Of a stretch of 64,000 bases of DNA, positions 1 through 8,256 are shown in pieces; the first letter of the stretch is position 1; each line of letters begins with the position of its first letter. A program made the translations under genes and the position numbers. Origin of the DNA: Limnochorda pilosa (GTDB lineage: Bacteria; Bacillota; Limnochordia; Limnochordales; Limnochordaceae); NCBI RefSeq assembly GCF_001544015.1, contig NZ_AP014924.1, positions 434,001 through 498,000 of the forward strand, given 5' to 3'. The notes beneath the pieces are model-generated. The model saw nothing but the letters and a program-made list of their open reading frames with translations, did no database searches and was not told the DNA's origin.

Positions 1-270
1 GCCCTGCCTTCGCTCTCGGGGGTCATCCTCACCACCGTGATCCTGGCCATCTCCGGCTCGCTCAAGTCCTTCGACCTGCTCTTCGCCATGACGGCAGGGA
101 ACCCCGCCCGCAGGACGTCGGTTCTGGCCCTATACATGTATGACAACGCCTTCCGGGGATCTCCGGACTACGGGCTGGCCAACGCCGTCTCCACCTTCAT
201 GGTGATGCTCAGCTTCGCGCTCGTCCTGATCCTGGTGGTACTCGAGAAGCGCTGGGGGGGCGGGGAGTGA
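1..270 (+). CDS. Sugar ABC transporter permease, C-terminal part (MalF type)
   Basis: The reading frame is open from the first base, so the 5' part lies outside the window; 89 residues are visible. They contain the end of a binding-protein-dependent transport inner-membrane domain: a segment with FDLLFAMTAGNPAR, which matches the usual FD-lpya-MTgGGPg region of MalF/UgpA-type permeases, followed by a last membrane helix (about 20 hydrophobic residues) and a short basic tail. The stop overlaps the GTG start of the next permease, so the two are translationally coupled and should form the membrane heterodimer of a carbohydrate importer. The binding protein and the rest of the operon would lie upstream. 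Confidence 0.85.
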   Translation, partial: ALPSLSGVILTTVILAISGSLKSFDLLFAMTAGNPARRTSVLALYMYDNAFRGSPDYGLANAVSTFMVMLSFALVLILVVLEKRWGGGE

Positions 271-1160
271 TGGGGGTGGTCGTACCGGCCGGCCAGCACA
301 GGCGCCCGACGGGAGGAGCCGGCCTCCGCCGGGGGGAAACCTCCCCGCTGGCGAAGGTCCTGCTCTACGGGGTGCTGGTCCTCTTCACGCTTGCCACCGT
401 CTTTCCGCTGCTATGGCTGGTCATCAACTCGTTCAAGACCACGCAGGCCTTCCAGATGGACCGGCTGGGCCTGCCCGAGCGGTGGGTGGTGGAGAACTAC
501 GTGCACGCCTGGAGCATCGGGGAGTTCGAGACGCTCATTCTGAACAGCGTCGTCTACACCTTCGTCTCCACGCTGGCGGCCATCCTTCTGTCGGCGGCGG
601 CGGGCTTCGCCTTCGCCAAGCTGAGGTCCCGATGGACGCCGCTCCTCCACGGAAGCTTCGTCATCGGTATTCTGCTCACGATCCAGTCGATCATGGTGCC
701 GCTCTTCCTCGCGGCCAACATGGTGCACCTCTACAACAGCCGGGTGGGCGTGCTCCTGGTCTATACCGGCATCAGCCTGCCTATCGGCATCTACCTCTTC
801 ACCGCGTACATCCGGAGCATTCCCGACGCCATCGTGGAGTCGGCGCGTGTGGATGGCGCGAGCTACCTCACCATCTTCCACAGGATCGTCTTTCCCATGA
901 CCCGACCGGTGGCGGCCACCCTGGCCATCATCAACATTGCCACCATCTGGAACGAGTTCATGCTCATCAACATCCTGGTGTCCGACGACGCGCTCAAGTC
1001 CCTGCCCGTGGGGATCCTCAGGTTCTCGGGCGCCCTCTCTTCCGACTACGGGAAGCAGTTCGCCGCGCTGGTGATCGGCATGCTGCCCATGGTCCTTTTC
1101 TACCTCGTGTTTAGGAAGCAGATCGCGAAGGGCGTTTCGGCCGGAGCGGTCAAGGGCTAG
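267..1160 (+). CDS. Carbohydrate ABC transporter permease (MalG type)
   Basis: This 297-residue protein has the length and layout of MalG-family permeases: a short N-terminal arm, about six hydrophobic segments, and the cytoplasmic EAA loop seen here as ESARVDGASYLTIFHRIVFP. It would pair with the preceding permease and import an oligosaccharide or monosaccharide. The GTG start at 267 overlaps the upstream stop; an ATG follows at 270. The gene lies 41 bp before a GH84 N-acetylglucosaminidase, which suggests an N-acetylglucosamine-containing substrate, although the sequence does not prove it. No ATPase gene is present; such importers often share one MsmX/UgpC-type ATPase encoded elsewhere. Confidence 0.92.
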   Translation: MMGVVVPAGQHRRPTGGAGLRRGETSPLAKVLLYGVLVLFTLATVFPLLWLVINSFKTTQAFQMDRLGLPERWVVENYVHAWSIGEFETLILNSVVYTFVSTLAAILLSAAAGFAFAKLRSRWTPLLHGSFVIGILLTIQSIMVPLFLAANMVHLYNSRVGVLLVYTGISLPIGIYLFTAYIRSIPDAIVESARVDGASYLTIFHRIVFPMTRPVAATLAIINIATIWNEFMLINILVSDDALKSLPVGILRFSGALSSDYGKQFAALVIGMLPMVLFYLVFRKQIAKGVSAGAVKG

Positions 1161-1201
1161 GCGACAGGAACGCATCCGAGCTTCCCAGGAAGGAGATCTT
1201 C

Positions 1202-2638
1202 ATGCCCGCAGGTTTCGCCGTTCGGGGCGTGATCGAAGGATTCTACGGCACGCCCTGGACCCACGCGCAGCGCGTCTCCCTCATGGATTTCCTTCGGAGG
1301 CACGGCTACAATCTCTACGTCTACGCACCCAAGGACGATCCATACCACCGGGCGCAGTGGCGCTCGCCCTACCCGCCCGAGAAGCTGGCGGAGCTGGCGG
1401 AACTGGCCGAGGAAGCCCGCTCGGCAGGCGTCGCGTTCTGCTTTGCTGTGAGCCCGGGTCTGTCGCTGCGTTACGCCGACGAGGGGGAGGTGGAGCTCCT
1501 CTGGCGGAAGCTGGCCTCTCTGGCGGAAGCCGGCGTGAGGCACTTTGGACTTCTCTTCGACGACATCCCACCCGGGCTGCACCATCCCCAGGACCAGGCC
1601 CGCTTCGCCTCTGCCGCCGAGGCCCAGGCGCATGTGGCCGGCGTGCTGCTCGAACGCATCCGAAGGGAGGTGCCACCCCTGCCTGAGGGGTCGGGGCTCC
1701 CCAGCTCGCAGCTCTACTTCTGCCCCACCCACTACCGCGGGGATCCGGACTCGCCCTACCTCCGCCGCCTGGGCGTGCTTCTCGACCCAGAGGTGCAGGT
1801 CTTCTGGACGGGCCCTCGCGTCTGCTCCCGGGAGCTGGCGGTGGAGCACACCCGGGCCGTCGGCCAGGTCCTGCGCCGCCCGCCCCTCTACTGGGACAAC
1901 TACCCGGTGAACGACGGCATGATGACCGCCGAGCTGCACATAGGACCCTACACCGGCCGGGACCCTGGGCTGGCCGAGGTGGCGTCAGGCGTGGTGCTCA
2001 ACCCCATGCCCCAGTACACGGCCTCGAGGTGGGTGCTGGCAGCGGCCGGCCCGTACCTGACCGCCCCCGCCGACTACGATCCTGAGGCCGCCTGGGCGCG
2101 GGTCTGGGAGTCCGTGGCCAGGGGCCTTTCCCCCGACCCGGGCCCACTTGCGGCCGCGCTCCTCCACTTCGGGCAGGCGAACCTGGAGAGCCCCATTCAC
2201 TCGGGGCCCCCGGACGAGCTCATCCAGCCCATCGCCCGTTTCCTCGAATCTCCGATGGAGGAGCGGATGGCTCACGCCGTGGACCTGGAGGCTCTCTTCC
2301 GCCGCATCCTTCGGGAGCGCGACCTCCTGAGCGCCTCCCTACCGGCGGAGACCCTTCTCGAGCTCGAGCCCTGGCTGGACGAGTACGGCCGCTGGGCCGA
2401 GATCGGCCTCCAGGCCCTTCGCGTGACGGAGGCGGTGGTCCAGGTCGCCTGGACGCCCCTCTTGGAGGAAGGCGAGCCATCCGTGCCACCGGCCCTCCAT
2501 GCCGCCGCCCGTCTGGAGCAGGAGCGCCTCCGCACGCTGCTGGAGGCTAGCCTCCGCTTCCGCACCCGGGTGATGGGGGACACCATCCGGAACCTGGCCG
2601 TTCGGGTTCTTCAGGCCAGCGAGGGGTACTTATCCTGA
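1202..2638 (+). CDS. GH84 beta-N-acetylglucosaminidase (O-GlcNAcase/hyaluronidase-like)
   Basis: This 478-residue protein starts at ATG 1202 behind AAGGAG. It opens with GVIEGFYGTPW, the hallmark of glycoside hydrolase family 84, and has the catalytic aspartate pair at residues 120-121 in LLFDDIP. GH84 enzymes cleave terminal beta-GlcNAc by substrate-assisted catalysis with an oxazoline intermediate. There is no signal peptide, so it should act in the cytoplasm on imported oligosaccharides. The catalytic barrel fills roughly residues 1-310 and the remaining 170 residues form a helical C-terminal part, as in other bacterial members. It is the last gene of the importer operon. The family is clear; the natural substrate is inferred. 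Confidence 0.9.
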   Translation: MPAGFAVRGVIEGFYGTPWTHAQRVSLMDFLRRHGYNLYVYAPKDDPYHRAQWRSPYPPEKLAELAELAEEARSAGVAFCFAVSPGLSLRYADEGEVELLWRKLASLAEAGVRHFGLLFDDIPPGLHHPQDQARFASAAEAQAHVAGVLLERIRREVPPLPEGSGLPSSQLYFCPTHYRGDPDSPYLRRLGVLLDPEVQVFWTGPRVCSRELAVEHTRAVGQVLRRPPLYWDNYPVNDGMMTAELHIGPYTGRDPGLAEVASGVVLNPMPQYTASRWVLAAAGPYLTAPADYDPEAAWARVWESVARGLSPDPGPLAAALLHFGQANLESPIHSGPPDELIQPIARFLESPMEERMAHAVDLEALFRRILRERDLLSASLPAETLLELEPWLDEYGRWAEIGLQALRVTEAVVQVAWTPLLEEGEPSVPPALHAAARLEQERLRTLLEASLRFRTRVMGDTIRNLAVRVLQASEGYLS

Positions 2639-3210
2639 ACGCCTTGCGAGCAATGTGTCTGCCCGTTCGGGCGGGCCAAGTTCTGGGCCCCGCATTCCGG
2701 TGCGCCGGAACAACCGGCTATCTCGAGCAGGTGGAATTCCTGCCCCCGCAAGGGCCAGCCACCCACGGGGAAGCGAGCCTTGGGTCGTCAACCGCGAGGT
2801 TGACGGCTAAGCGTAGGCAGCGCGACGACCAGGCCGCAGCTCGCAAGGGCGAAGGGATCGAGCCTCGTTACGGTTATGGACCGAGGGCCGACGGTGTCGG
2901 AATGGCCGGAAGGCAGCAGTACGCGCTCGGTAGGGCGAGAGCGCGGGAGACCTCGGCGGGGTCGGAGACCGCGGCATGGCGGAAATCGAGATAGTACGGG
3001 AACCGGGAGGCCTCCCGGCGTCGCGCGCCGCGCGTACGCCCCACCCGACAGGCGAAGCCGAAGGGCGGCGGAAGCGCCGGGCGGGCGCCCTCTGGGCGCA
3101 GAGCCCCTCATAAGTACTCCGAGCACGGGAGAGCCGCGTGCATGGGGAAGGAGGGGCACGATCTCAAGCGTCCAGAACCCAAATCGCCTCCACGCAGAGG
3201 GAGGACAACG

Positions 3211-4440
3211 ATGAACGAGGGACTGGAACGTATCGCGCAGAGGGCCAAGGCGGACCGGAGGTGTCGGTTTACCGCCCTGGCCCACCACCTCACGGAGGAG
3301 TTCCTCCGTGAGACCTGGCAGGGGCTCAATCGGAAGGGAGCCCCCGGAGTCGACGGCGCGACGGCAGCAGAGTACGCCGCGAACCTGGACGCGAATCTGA
3401 GAATGCTCGTTGACGGGATGAAGCGGCGATACTACCGGGCACCCCACGTGCGCAGGGTCTACATACCGAAGGCGGGCAACCTGGAGAAGCTCAGGCCGCT
3501 CGGGGTACCGACGGTCGAAGACCGCCTCCTTCAGGCGGCGGTCGCTCACATCCTGTCGGCGATCTACGAGGCGGACTTCCTGGAATGCTCGTACGGCTTC
3601 AGACCGGGACGGACGGCGCATCAGGCGCTGGCCGCCCTCCGCAACGAGGTGATGTTCGGCGGGGCCCAGTGGATCTTCGAGGCTGACATTCGCGGCTTCT
3701 TCGACCACCTGGACCACGACTGGCTGATGCGCATGCTCGACCTCCGGGTTGGTGACCCGTGGATCCTACGCCTCGTCCGCAAGTGGCTGAGCGCCGGGAT
3801 CCTCGACCACGGGCAGGTGACGGTGCCAGAGGAGGGCACCCCGCAAGGGGGACCGATCTCGCCGATCCTGGCCAACGTCTACCTGCACTATGCCCTCGAC
3901 CTCTGGTTCGAGAAGGTCGTGCGTCCACGCTGCGTGGGGAAGGCGACCCTGATCCGCTTCGCTGATGACTTCGTCGTCTTCTTCCAGAGCGAGACGGACG
4001 CCAGGCGATTCGCGGCGGCCTTGCCGGCGCGGCTGGCGAAGTTCACCCTCACGCTCGCCGAAGAGAAGACGAACCTGCTTCCCTTTGGGCGGCGGCACTG
4101 GCGGCTCGGGCAGAGCCACCCGTACCACTTCGACTTCCTTGGATTCCGCCACCACCTCGGGACGGATCGCAAGGGCCGCATGGCGGTCGTACGCATCCCG
4201 TCGCCGAAGAGCGTGCGGAAGTTCCTCGCGGAAGTGAAGGAGCGGCTCAGGCAGCACATGCACGACCGACCGCAGGACCAGCAGGCCGCGCTGGCAGCAA
4301 AGCTCCAGGGCTTCTACCAGTACTTCAGCCTCTGGCACACGTATCGGAAACTCTCCGTCGTGCGGCGAGAAGTGCTGAGGCTCTGGAAGTGCATACTGGA
4401 GCACCGTAGCCAACGCGGAGCCCGAACATGGGCGCGCTGA
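3211..4440 (+). CDS. ltrA: Group II intron reverse transcriptase/maturase
   Basis: This 409-residue protein starts at ATG 3211 behind GGGAGG; an in-frame ATG at 3142 is less likely. It carries the retroviral-type reverse transcriptase blocks: KxGxxRPLGVPT-like block 2, SYGFRPGR, the EADIRGFFDHLDH block, TPQGGPISPILAN, and the catalytic FADD at residues 250-253 (phenylalanine in place of the usual tyrosine of YADD). The C-terminal thumb/X domain follows. No HNH endonuclease domain is present, which fits class C-type introns that target DNA hairpins or terminators. The protein assists splicing of the surrounding intron and copies it into DNA. Confidence 0.93.
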   Translation: MNEGLERIAQRAKADRRCRFTALAHHLTEEFLRETWQGLNRKGAPGVDGATAAEYAANLDANLRMLVDGMKRRYYRAPHVRRVYIPKAGNLEKLRPLGVPTVEDRLLQAAVAHILSAIYEADFLECSYGFRPGRTAHQALAALRNEVMFGGAQWIFEADIRGFFDHLDHDWLMRMLDLRVGDPWILRLVRKWLSAGILDHGQVTVPEEGTPQGGPISPILANVYLHYALDLWFEKVVRPRCVGKATLIRFADDFVVFFQSETDARRFAAALPARLAKFTLTLAEEKTNLLPFGRRHWRLGQSHPYHFDFLGFRHHLGTDRKGRMAVVRIPSPKSVRKFLAEVKERLRQHMHDRPQDQQAALAAKLQGFYQYFSLWHTYRKLSVVRREVLRLWKCILEHRSQRGARTWAR

Positions 4441-4511
4441 GAGCGGCACCCGTGGTTCACCCTACCGGTGCCGAAGCTCCTGCACCGGACCGTCTGGCGC
4501 GAGAGATCGGG

Positions 4512-4544
4512 GAGCCCGGTGCGGGAAATCCGCACGCCGGGTTC
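4512..4544 (+). ncRNA. Group II intron domain V
   Basis: These 33 bases fold into the catalytic domain V hairpin. The 8-bp lower stem pairs GAGCCCGG with CCGGGTTC and contains the AGC catalytic triad at 4513-4515. A 5-bp upper stem (TGCGG/CCGCA) is capped by a GAAA-type loop, and there is a CG two-base bulge on the 3' side. Length, bulge position and triad match the family. Confidence 0.88.
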
Positions 4545-4548
4545 TGAG

Positions 4549-4660
4549 GGGGAGGACGGGCCGAAGTCGCCATGCCGGTTCACCAAGGGCACCGCGCCGA
4601 AAGGTGCGGCAACGGAGAATGGTGCTATGGCTACAGCGGCGAGGCCCGCCTCTACCCACC
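4549..4660 (+). other. Group II intron domain VI with enlarged apical part
   Basis: The 5' strand at about 4549-4562 (GGGGAGGACGGGCC) pairs with the 3' strand 4643-4657 (GGCCCGCCTCTACCC), leaving an unpaired A at 4654 as the likely branch point, 6-7 bases before the intron end. Some 80 bases lie between the two strands, including a smaller hairpin around 4590-4612. Domain VI is usually a short simple hairpin, so the extension is unusual. Confidence 0.65.
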
Positions 4661-4670
4661 CACCCTTTCC
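4661..4670 (+). repeat. Second half of the IS left terminal inverted repeat
   Basis: CACCCTTTCC continues the half-repeat CATTCCG at 2693-2699 across the intron. The joined sequence agrees with the outer end of IS copy 2, including the following GGCAGGA. This is the direct evidence for the insertion point of the intron. Confidence 0.8.
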
Positions 4671-4797
4671 CGGCAGGATCCACGGAGTTTTGCATAGAAG
4701 CGTCTCGTAAGTCGGAAACGCTGCACGATAATTGGCGCGAGGGGCGCGAGACCCGCGATTGCGGTTTCGCTGGGGCAGACAGGACTGCGGCTGCCGG

Positions 4798-6546
4798 ATG
4801 CGAAGCTTCTCCCCCGAAAGCGGGGGAGGACCAGTGGATCCCAGCCGAGAGCGTTTCGCCATTCCTCATGGAGGAGCGGCGGTCCTGCTGGCCCGCCTCT
4901 GCCAGCAGCTTCGAATCCGTCCCATCGTGAACGCCATGGTCCGGTGGGATCCCACTCAGTGCAAGGTCTCGCCGGGAACGCTCGTCGTCGCCCTCACCCT
5001 CAACCTCCTGCTGGACCGGGAGCCCTTGTACAAGGTGAAGGAGTTCTACCGCCGGCGCGACCTGGGGTTGCTCTTCGAGGAACCGGTGGACGTGGAGGCC
5101 TTGAACGACGACGCCCTTGGGCGGGCTCTCGATAGGCTGGCCGAGATCGACCTTCCCCAGATCCTCCAGACCGTAGGGCTCTCGGCGGTCCACCTGGGTG
5201 AGATGGAAGTGCGCTCCGTGCACGCCGACACCACCTCCGTCTCGGTCTACGGCGGGTTTGGGCCAACAGAGGGTGACCGGAAGTTCCTCGAGGCACACCC
5301 GGGCAAAGAGCTGGTGAGGATCAGCCGAGGTTACAGCAAGCAGCATCGACCCGATCTGAAGCAGTTCATCACCGGCCTGGTGGTGACGAGCGACGGGATG
5401 CCCATTCTGGGTACCATCCGCGACGGGAACCTGAACGACCAGATCTGGAACCGGGAGATCCTCGAAGCGCTGAAGACCAGCTTCCTGGACCCGCGCCGGG
5501 TGGTCTACGTGGCCGACTCGAGCCTTGTCACTACCAAGAACCTGGATCTCATGGCCCAATCGAAGGTGCGGTTCATCTCCAGGCTGCCGGAACGCTTCAA
5601 AGCATGCGATGAGGTGAAGGCCCAGGCATTCGCCGAGAACCGCTGGCAGCCCATCGGGGTGCTGGCCAAGACCCGCAGGGACGGCGCGTACTACCAAGGG
5701 GTCTCCTATCTTCACCCCATCGACGGGCGCCCCTACCGGCTGACGGTGATCCGCTCCTCGGCCCTGGACGGGCGCAAGAAGAGGAAACTCGACAGCGTCA
5801 TCGGCAAGGAGCGGGAAGAACTGAGCAAGGCGGCCAGGGAACTCATGCGGCAGCGTTTCAACTGCCGGGCCGACGCCGAGGCAGCCCTTGCCTCCTTCCA
5901 GGAGAGCTACCAGGACGCCCTGCACACGTACAAGGGGCAGGTGCTCGCCTACACCGAGTTTCTACGGCCCCGGGGCAGGCCGCGCAAGGAGGTGGTCTAC
6001 CCCAAGAAGACCCACTACCAGGTGGAACTCCGGCTCTTCGCACCGAGCGAGGAGGCCAAGAAGGCGTGGCTCGAACGGGAGAGCGCCTTCGTCTTGATCA
6101 GCAACCTCCCCGAGGAGGAATGGAGCGACACCGCCCTCCTGGAGGAGTACAAGGGCCAGACCAAGGTGGAGCAGGGCTTTCGGGTGTACAAGCACCCGAT
6201 CCTCGCCGAGGGCATCTTTCTCAAGAGCACGCGCCGCGTGGAAGCCTTTGCGTACGTGGCGACGCTCGCCCTCATGGCTGCCGCCTTCCTGGAGTATCGG
6301 GTGCGGCGGGAACTGAAAAAGCGCAAGCGGAAAGGGCTCCGCCTCCTGCGAGGCGACCGCGTCGTAGAACGTCCTGCCAGCCGGGCGCTCCTGGAGGAAC
6401 TCGCTTACATCCACATCCTTTGGCATATGACTCCCGAGGGCTACGGCCGCTATCTGCAGACCGACCTTCCGAAAGAACACCTCGACATCCTCGATCTCGC
6501 CGGCTTTGGGACGGAAATCTACGTTACGCCGATGACCGAGGTTTGA
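4798..6546 (+). CDS. IS1634-family (IS4-like DDE) transposase
   Basis: The 582-residue protein starts at ATG 4798; the frame is open upstream to TTG 4732, but copy 2 also begins at the equivalent codon (MRS-S-ES). The DDE triad is seen as D144 in HADTTS, D240 in YVADSSL and E458 in KGQTKVEQGFR, the last being the YREK-like signature region of IS4/IS1634 transposases. The C-terminal part has a predicted helix rich in basic residues and the usual LDLAGF ending. It appears full length and intact, unlike the second copy at the right of the window. With its left repeat split by the intron, this copy may be unable to transpose until the intron is lost or spliced from RNA. Confidence 0.93.
   Translation: MRSFSPESGGGPVDPSRERFAIPHGGAAVLLARLCQQLRIRPIVNAMVRWDPTQCKVSPGTLVVALTLNLLLDREPLYKVKEFYRRRDLGLLFEEPVDVEALNDDALGRALDRLAEIDLPQILQTVGLSAVHLGEMEVRSVHADTTSVSVYGGFGPTEGDRKFLEAHPGKELVRISRGYSKQHRPDLKQFITGLVVTSDGMPILGTIRDGNLNDQIWNREILEALKTSFLDPRRVVYVADSSLVTTKNLDLMAQSKVRFISRLPERFKACDEVKAQAFAENRWQPIGVLAKTRRDGAYYQGVSYLHPIDGRPYRLTVIRSSALDGRKKRKLDSVIGKEREELSKAARELMRQRFNCRADAEAALASFQESYQDALHTYKGQVLAYTEFLRPRGRPRKEVVYPKKTHYQVELRLFAPSEEAKKAWLERESAFVLISNLPEEEWSDTALLEEYKGQTKVEQGFRVYKHPILAEGIFLKSTRRVEAFAYVATLALMAAAFLEYRVRRELKKRKRKGLRLLRGDRVVERPASRALLEELAYIHILWHMTPEGYGRYLQTDLPKEHLDILDLAGFGTEIYVTPMTEV
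4809..4828 (+). promoter_or_regulatory. Hairpin inside the transposase start region
   Basis: An 8-bp perfect stem (CTCCCCCG/CGGGGGAG) with an AAAG loop covers codons 5-11 of the transposase. In IS copy 2 the same position (59610-59629) keeps the stem with a compensating pair change (CTCCCTCG/CGAGGGAG). Such covariation points to selection on RNA or DNA structure, plausibly limiting transposase translation; the role is inferred. Confidence 0.6.
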
Positions 6547-6584
6547 AGTCTCGTTGCTCCTAAAAAAGGCCGGTGCATGACTCG

Positions 6585-6598
6585 AAGGGTGCGGAATG
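6585..6598 (+). repeat. IS right terminal inverted repeat
   Basis: AAGGGTGCGGAATG is the inverse of the joined left end (CATTCCG plus CACCCTT) and matches the retained end of the second copy at 59771-59785, which fixes the outer boundary of the element. Confidence 0.85.
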
Positions 6599-6738
6599 TG
6601 CGACAGAACACATAGAGAGCAACGTTTTTCATCTCGCAAGGAAGGAGATTCCTTCCGAACGGCGTATCGTATATCAGACAGCATATGGAGCTGTGCTCCG
6701 TGGGTGCCCAGTTGCGAACCGGTGACGGAGGTGCTGAC

Positions 6739-7020
6739 GTGCACAACGGCTTTCTGGTCCACGCTGCAGGCGACTCGGTGGGTGTAGCCGTAGTCGACAT
6801 CGAGCCCGGCACTGCGCACGGCGTGATCCAAGAGGGTGGGCAAACCGTTGAGGTGGAGGTCGTCGAGCCCGTTCCTCTGGGGCACAAGGTCGCCTTGCAG
6901 GACATCGAAGCGGGCCGGTTGGTCACCGAGTACGGTGTTCCCATCGGAAAGGCGACCCAGGCCATTCGCGCAGGTCAGCACGTGCATACCCACAATCTGA
7001 AGAGCGCGAGGTGGGCCTGA
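6739..7020 (+). CDS. UxaA-family small subunit (SAF domain)
   Basis: This 93-residue protein most likely starts at GTG 6739 behind GGAGGTG; the frame is open from 6685. It is a single SAF domain, the N-terminal domain of altronate/galactarate dehydratases, recognised by [21 protein letters not shown] and [19 protein letters not shown]. In many bacteria the UxaA N-terminal SAF domain and the catalytic domain are separate genes, as here; its stop overlaps the ATG of the large subunit. The two should form one sugar-acid dehydratase. The upstream DNA (6599-6738) contains an AT-rich stretch around 6665-6685 that probably includes the promoter. Confidence 0.85.
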   Translation: MHNGFLVHAAGDSVGVAVVDIEPGTAHGVIQEGGQTVEVEVVEPVPLGHKVALQDIEAGRLVTEYGVPIGKATQAIRAGQHVHTHNLKSARWA

Positions 7021-8174
7021 TGGGAGAGAGCTTTCTCGGTTACCGGAGGCCGAACGGCGCCCTGGGCGTCCGCAACCACGTGGCCATCATCCCCGTGGAC
7101 GACATCTCTAACGCGGCGGCCGAGGGGGTGAGCCGGATCATCCAGGGCACCCTCGCCCTCCCGCACCCCTACGGGCGGCTCCAGTTCGGGGCGGACCTGG
7201 AGCTCTTCTTCCGCACCCTCATCGGCACGGGCGCCAACCCCAACGTCGCGGCGGCGGTGGTCATTGGCATCGAGCCCAACTGGACCCAGCGGGTGGCCGA
7301 CGGCATCGCCCGCACGGGCAAGCCCGTGGCGGCCTTCCACATCGAGCGGTCGGGAGACCTGAAGATCGTCGAGCAGGCGGCCCGAGCGGCCAAGGAGTTC
7401 GTGCACCAGGCGTCCGAGCTGCGGCGCGAGGAGGCGCCCGTGGCGGAGCTGGTGATGAGCATCAAGTGCGGCGAGTCGGACACCACCTCGGGGCTCGCCT
7501 CCAACCCCACGGTGGGGAAGGCGGTCGAGCGCGTGGTGGCGGCCGGCGGGACCGTCCTCTTCGGCGAGACCTCGGAGCTGACGGGCGGCGAGCAGATCGT
7601 GGCCGAGCGGATCAAGGACCCCGCCGAGCGCGAGAAGTTCCAACGGATCTTCGACGAGTACCAGCGGGCGATCCTGGAGCAGGACGCGGACCTCCTGGGA
7701 TCCCAGCCCACCCAGGGCAACATCGCGGGGGGACTCACCACCATCGAGGAGAAGGCGCTGGGGAACATCCAGAAGATCGGGAAGGCCCAGGTGGACGGTG
7801 TGCTGGAGATGGCCGAGGAGCCCCGGGGGCGTGGCCTCTACTTCATGAACACCTCGTCGGCGGCCGCCGAGGCCATCACCCTCTTCGCGGCCGGCGGGGC
7901 GGTGCTGCACCTCTTCCCCACGGGGCAGGGGAACATCGTGGGGAACCCCATCGTCCCCGTGATCAAGCTGAGCGCCAACCCGGTCACGGTGCGCACCATG
8001 AGCGAGCACATCGACCTGGACGTCTCGGGGATCCTCACCCTGGAGGAGAGCCTGGAGCAGGCGGGCGACCGGCTGATGGACCTCATTCTGCGGACGGCCT
8101 CGGGCCGCAGGACGGCCGCCGAGGTCCTGGGCCATCGGGAATTCGTTCTCACCAAGCTCTACCGGAGTGCGTGA
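7020..8174 (+). CDS. UxaA-family sugar-acid dehydratase, large subunit
   Basis: The 384-residue protein starts at ATG 7020, overlapping the stop of the SAF gene (a GTG at 7011 is an alternative). It matches the catalytic part of altronate/D-galactarate dehydratases: [19 protein letters not shown] at the start, [16 protein letters not shown], then the conserved [16 protein letters not shown] and [16 protein letters not shown]. These enzymes are metal-dependent and remove water from a sugar acid to give a 2-keto-3-deoxy acid. The exact substrate cannot be told from sequence. A GntR regulator and an enolase-superfamily enzyme follow, which supports a sugar-acid catabolic operon. Confidence 0.87.
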   Translation: MGESFLGYRRPNGALGVRNHVAIIPVDDISNAAAEGVSRIIQGTLALPHPYGRLQFGADLELFFRTLIGTGANPNVAAAVVIGIEPNWTQRVADGIARTGKPVAAFHIERSGDLKIVEQAARAAKEFVHQASELRREEAPVAELVMSIKCGESDTTSGLASNPTVGKAVERVVAAGGTVLFGETSELTGGEQIVAERIKDPAEREKFQRIFDEYQRAILEQDADLLGSQPTQGNIAGGLTTIEEKALGNIQKIGKAQVDGVLEMAEEPRGRGLYFMNTSSAAAEAITLFAAGGAVLHLFPTGQGNIVGNPIVPVIKLSANPVTVRTMSEHIDLDVSGILTLEESLEQAGDRLMDLILRTASGRRTAAEVLGHREFVLTKLYRSA

Positions 8175-8256
8175 GGGCGCGCCCGGACGAGCGAATGGCA
8201 GACCTTGCACGGCATGGAGGCATGCCTTGGTGGGTCGGGAGACAGGGGGTGACGTC

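Larger units (their letters stand above)
2700..4660 (+). mobile_element. Group II intron with maturase, inserted in the IS left terminal repeat
   Basis: The 5' end is GTGCG at 2700, the conserved group II start. The reverse transcriptase gene lies in the expected domain IV position, a canonical domain V follows at 4512-4544, and a domain VI stem follows with a bulged A at 4654. The total length of about 1.96 kb is typical of compact class C-like introns. The 3' boundary is uncertain by one base: ending at 4660 restores the IS repeat exactly and puts the branch A at -7, while ending at 4659 gives the usual AC terminus. The roughly 500 bases before the ORF (2700-3210) have no coding potential and should fold into domains I-III. 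All core parts are present, so the intron could still be active. Confidence 0.88.
2693..6598 (+). mobile_element. IS1634-family insertion sequence, copy 1, interrupted by a group II intron
   Basis: The element ends in a 14-base inverted repeat. The right end (6585-6598) reads AAGGGTGCGGAATG. The left end CATTCCG (2693-2699) is continued only at 4661 by CACCCTTTCC, because a group II intron sits between. The joined left end matches the corresponding end of the second copy (59771-59785, opposite orientation). Without the intron the element would be about 1945 bp with one transposase gene. I found no target-site duplication: the left flank ends GGGCCCCG and the right flank begins TGCGACAG. The element lies between the GH84 gene and the uxaA-like operon, which starts 141 bp downstream. 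Confidence 0.82.

Noticed and set aside
2661-2690. Terminator after the GH84 gene
   Set aside because: GC-rich inverted pieces (GCCCGTTCGGGC, and GGGCC with GGCCC) are present, but no T-run follows. They may only be chance hairpins near the IS end.
4462-5925. Minus-strand ORF within the IS
   Set aside because: It overlaps the group II intron end and the transposase on the other strand. Codon pattern and lack of motifs show it to be a shadow.
2685-6606. Target-site duplication of the IS
   Set aside because: The bases outside the two terminal repeats (GGGCCCCG on the left, TGCGACAG on the right) do not match, so no duplication is claimed.
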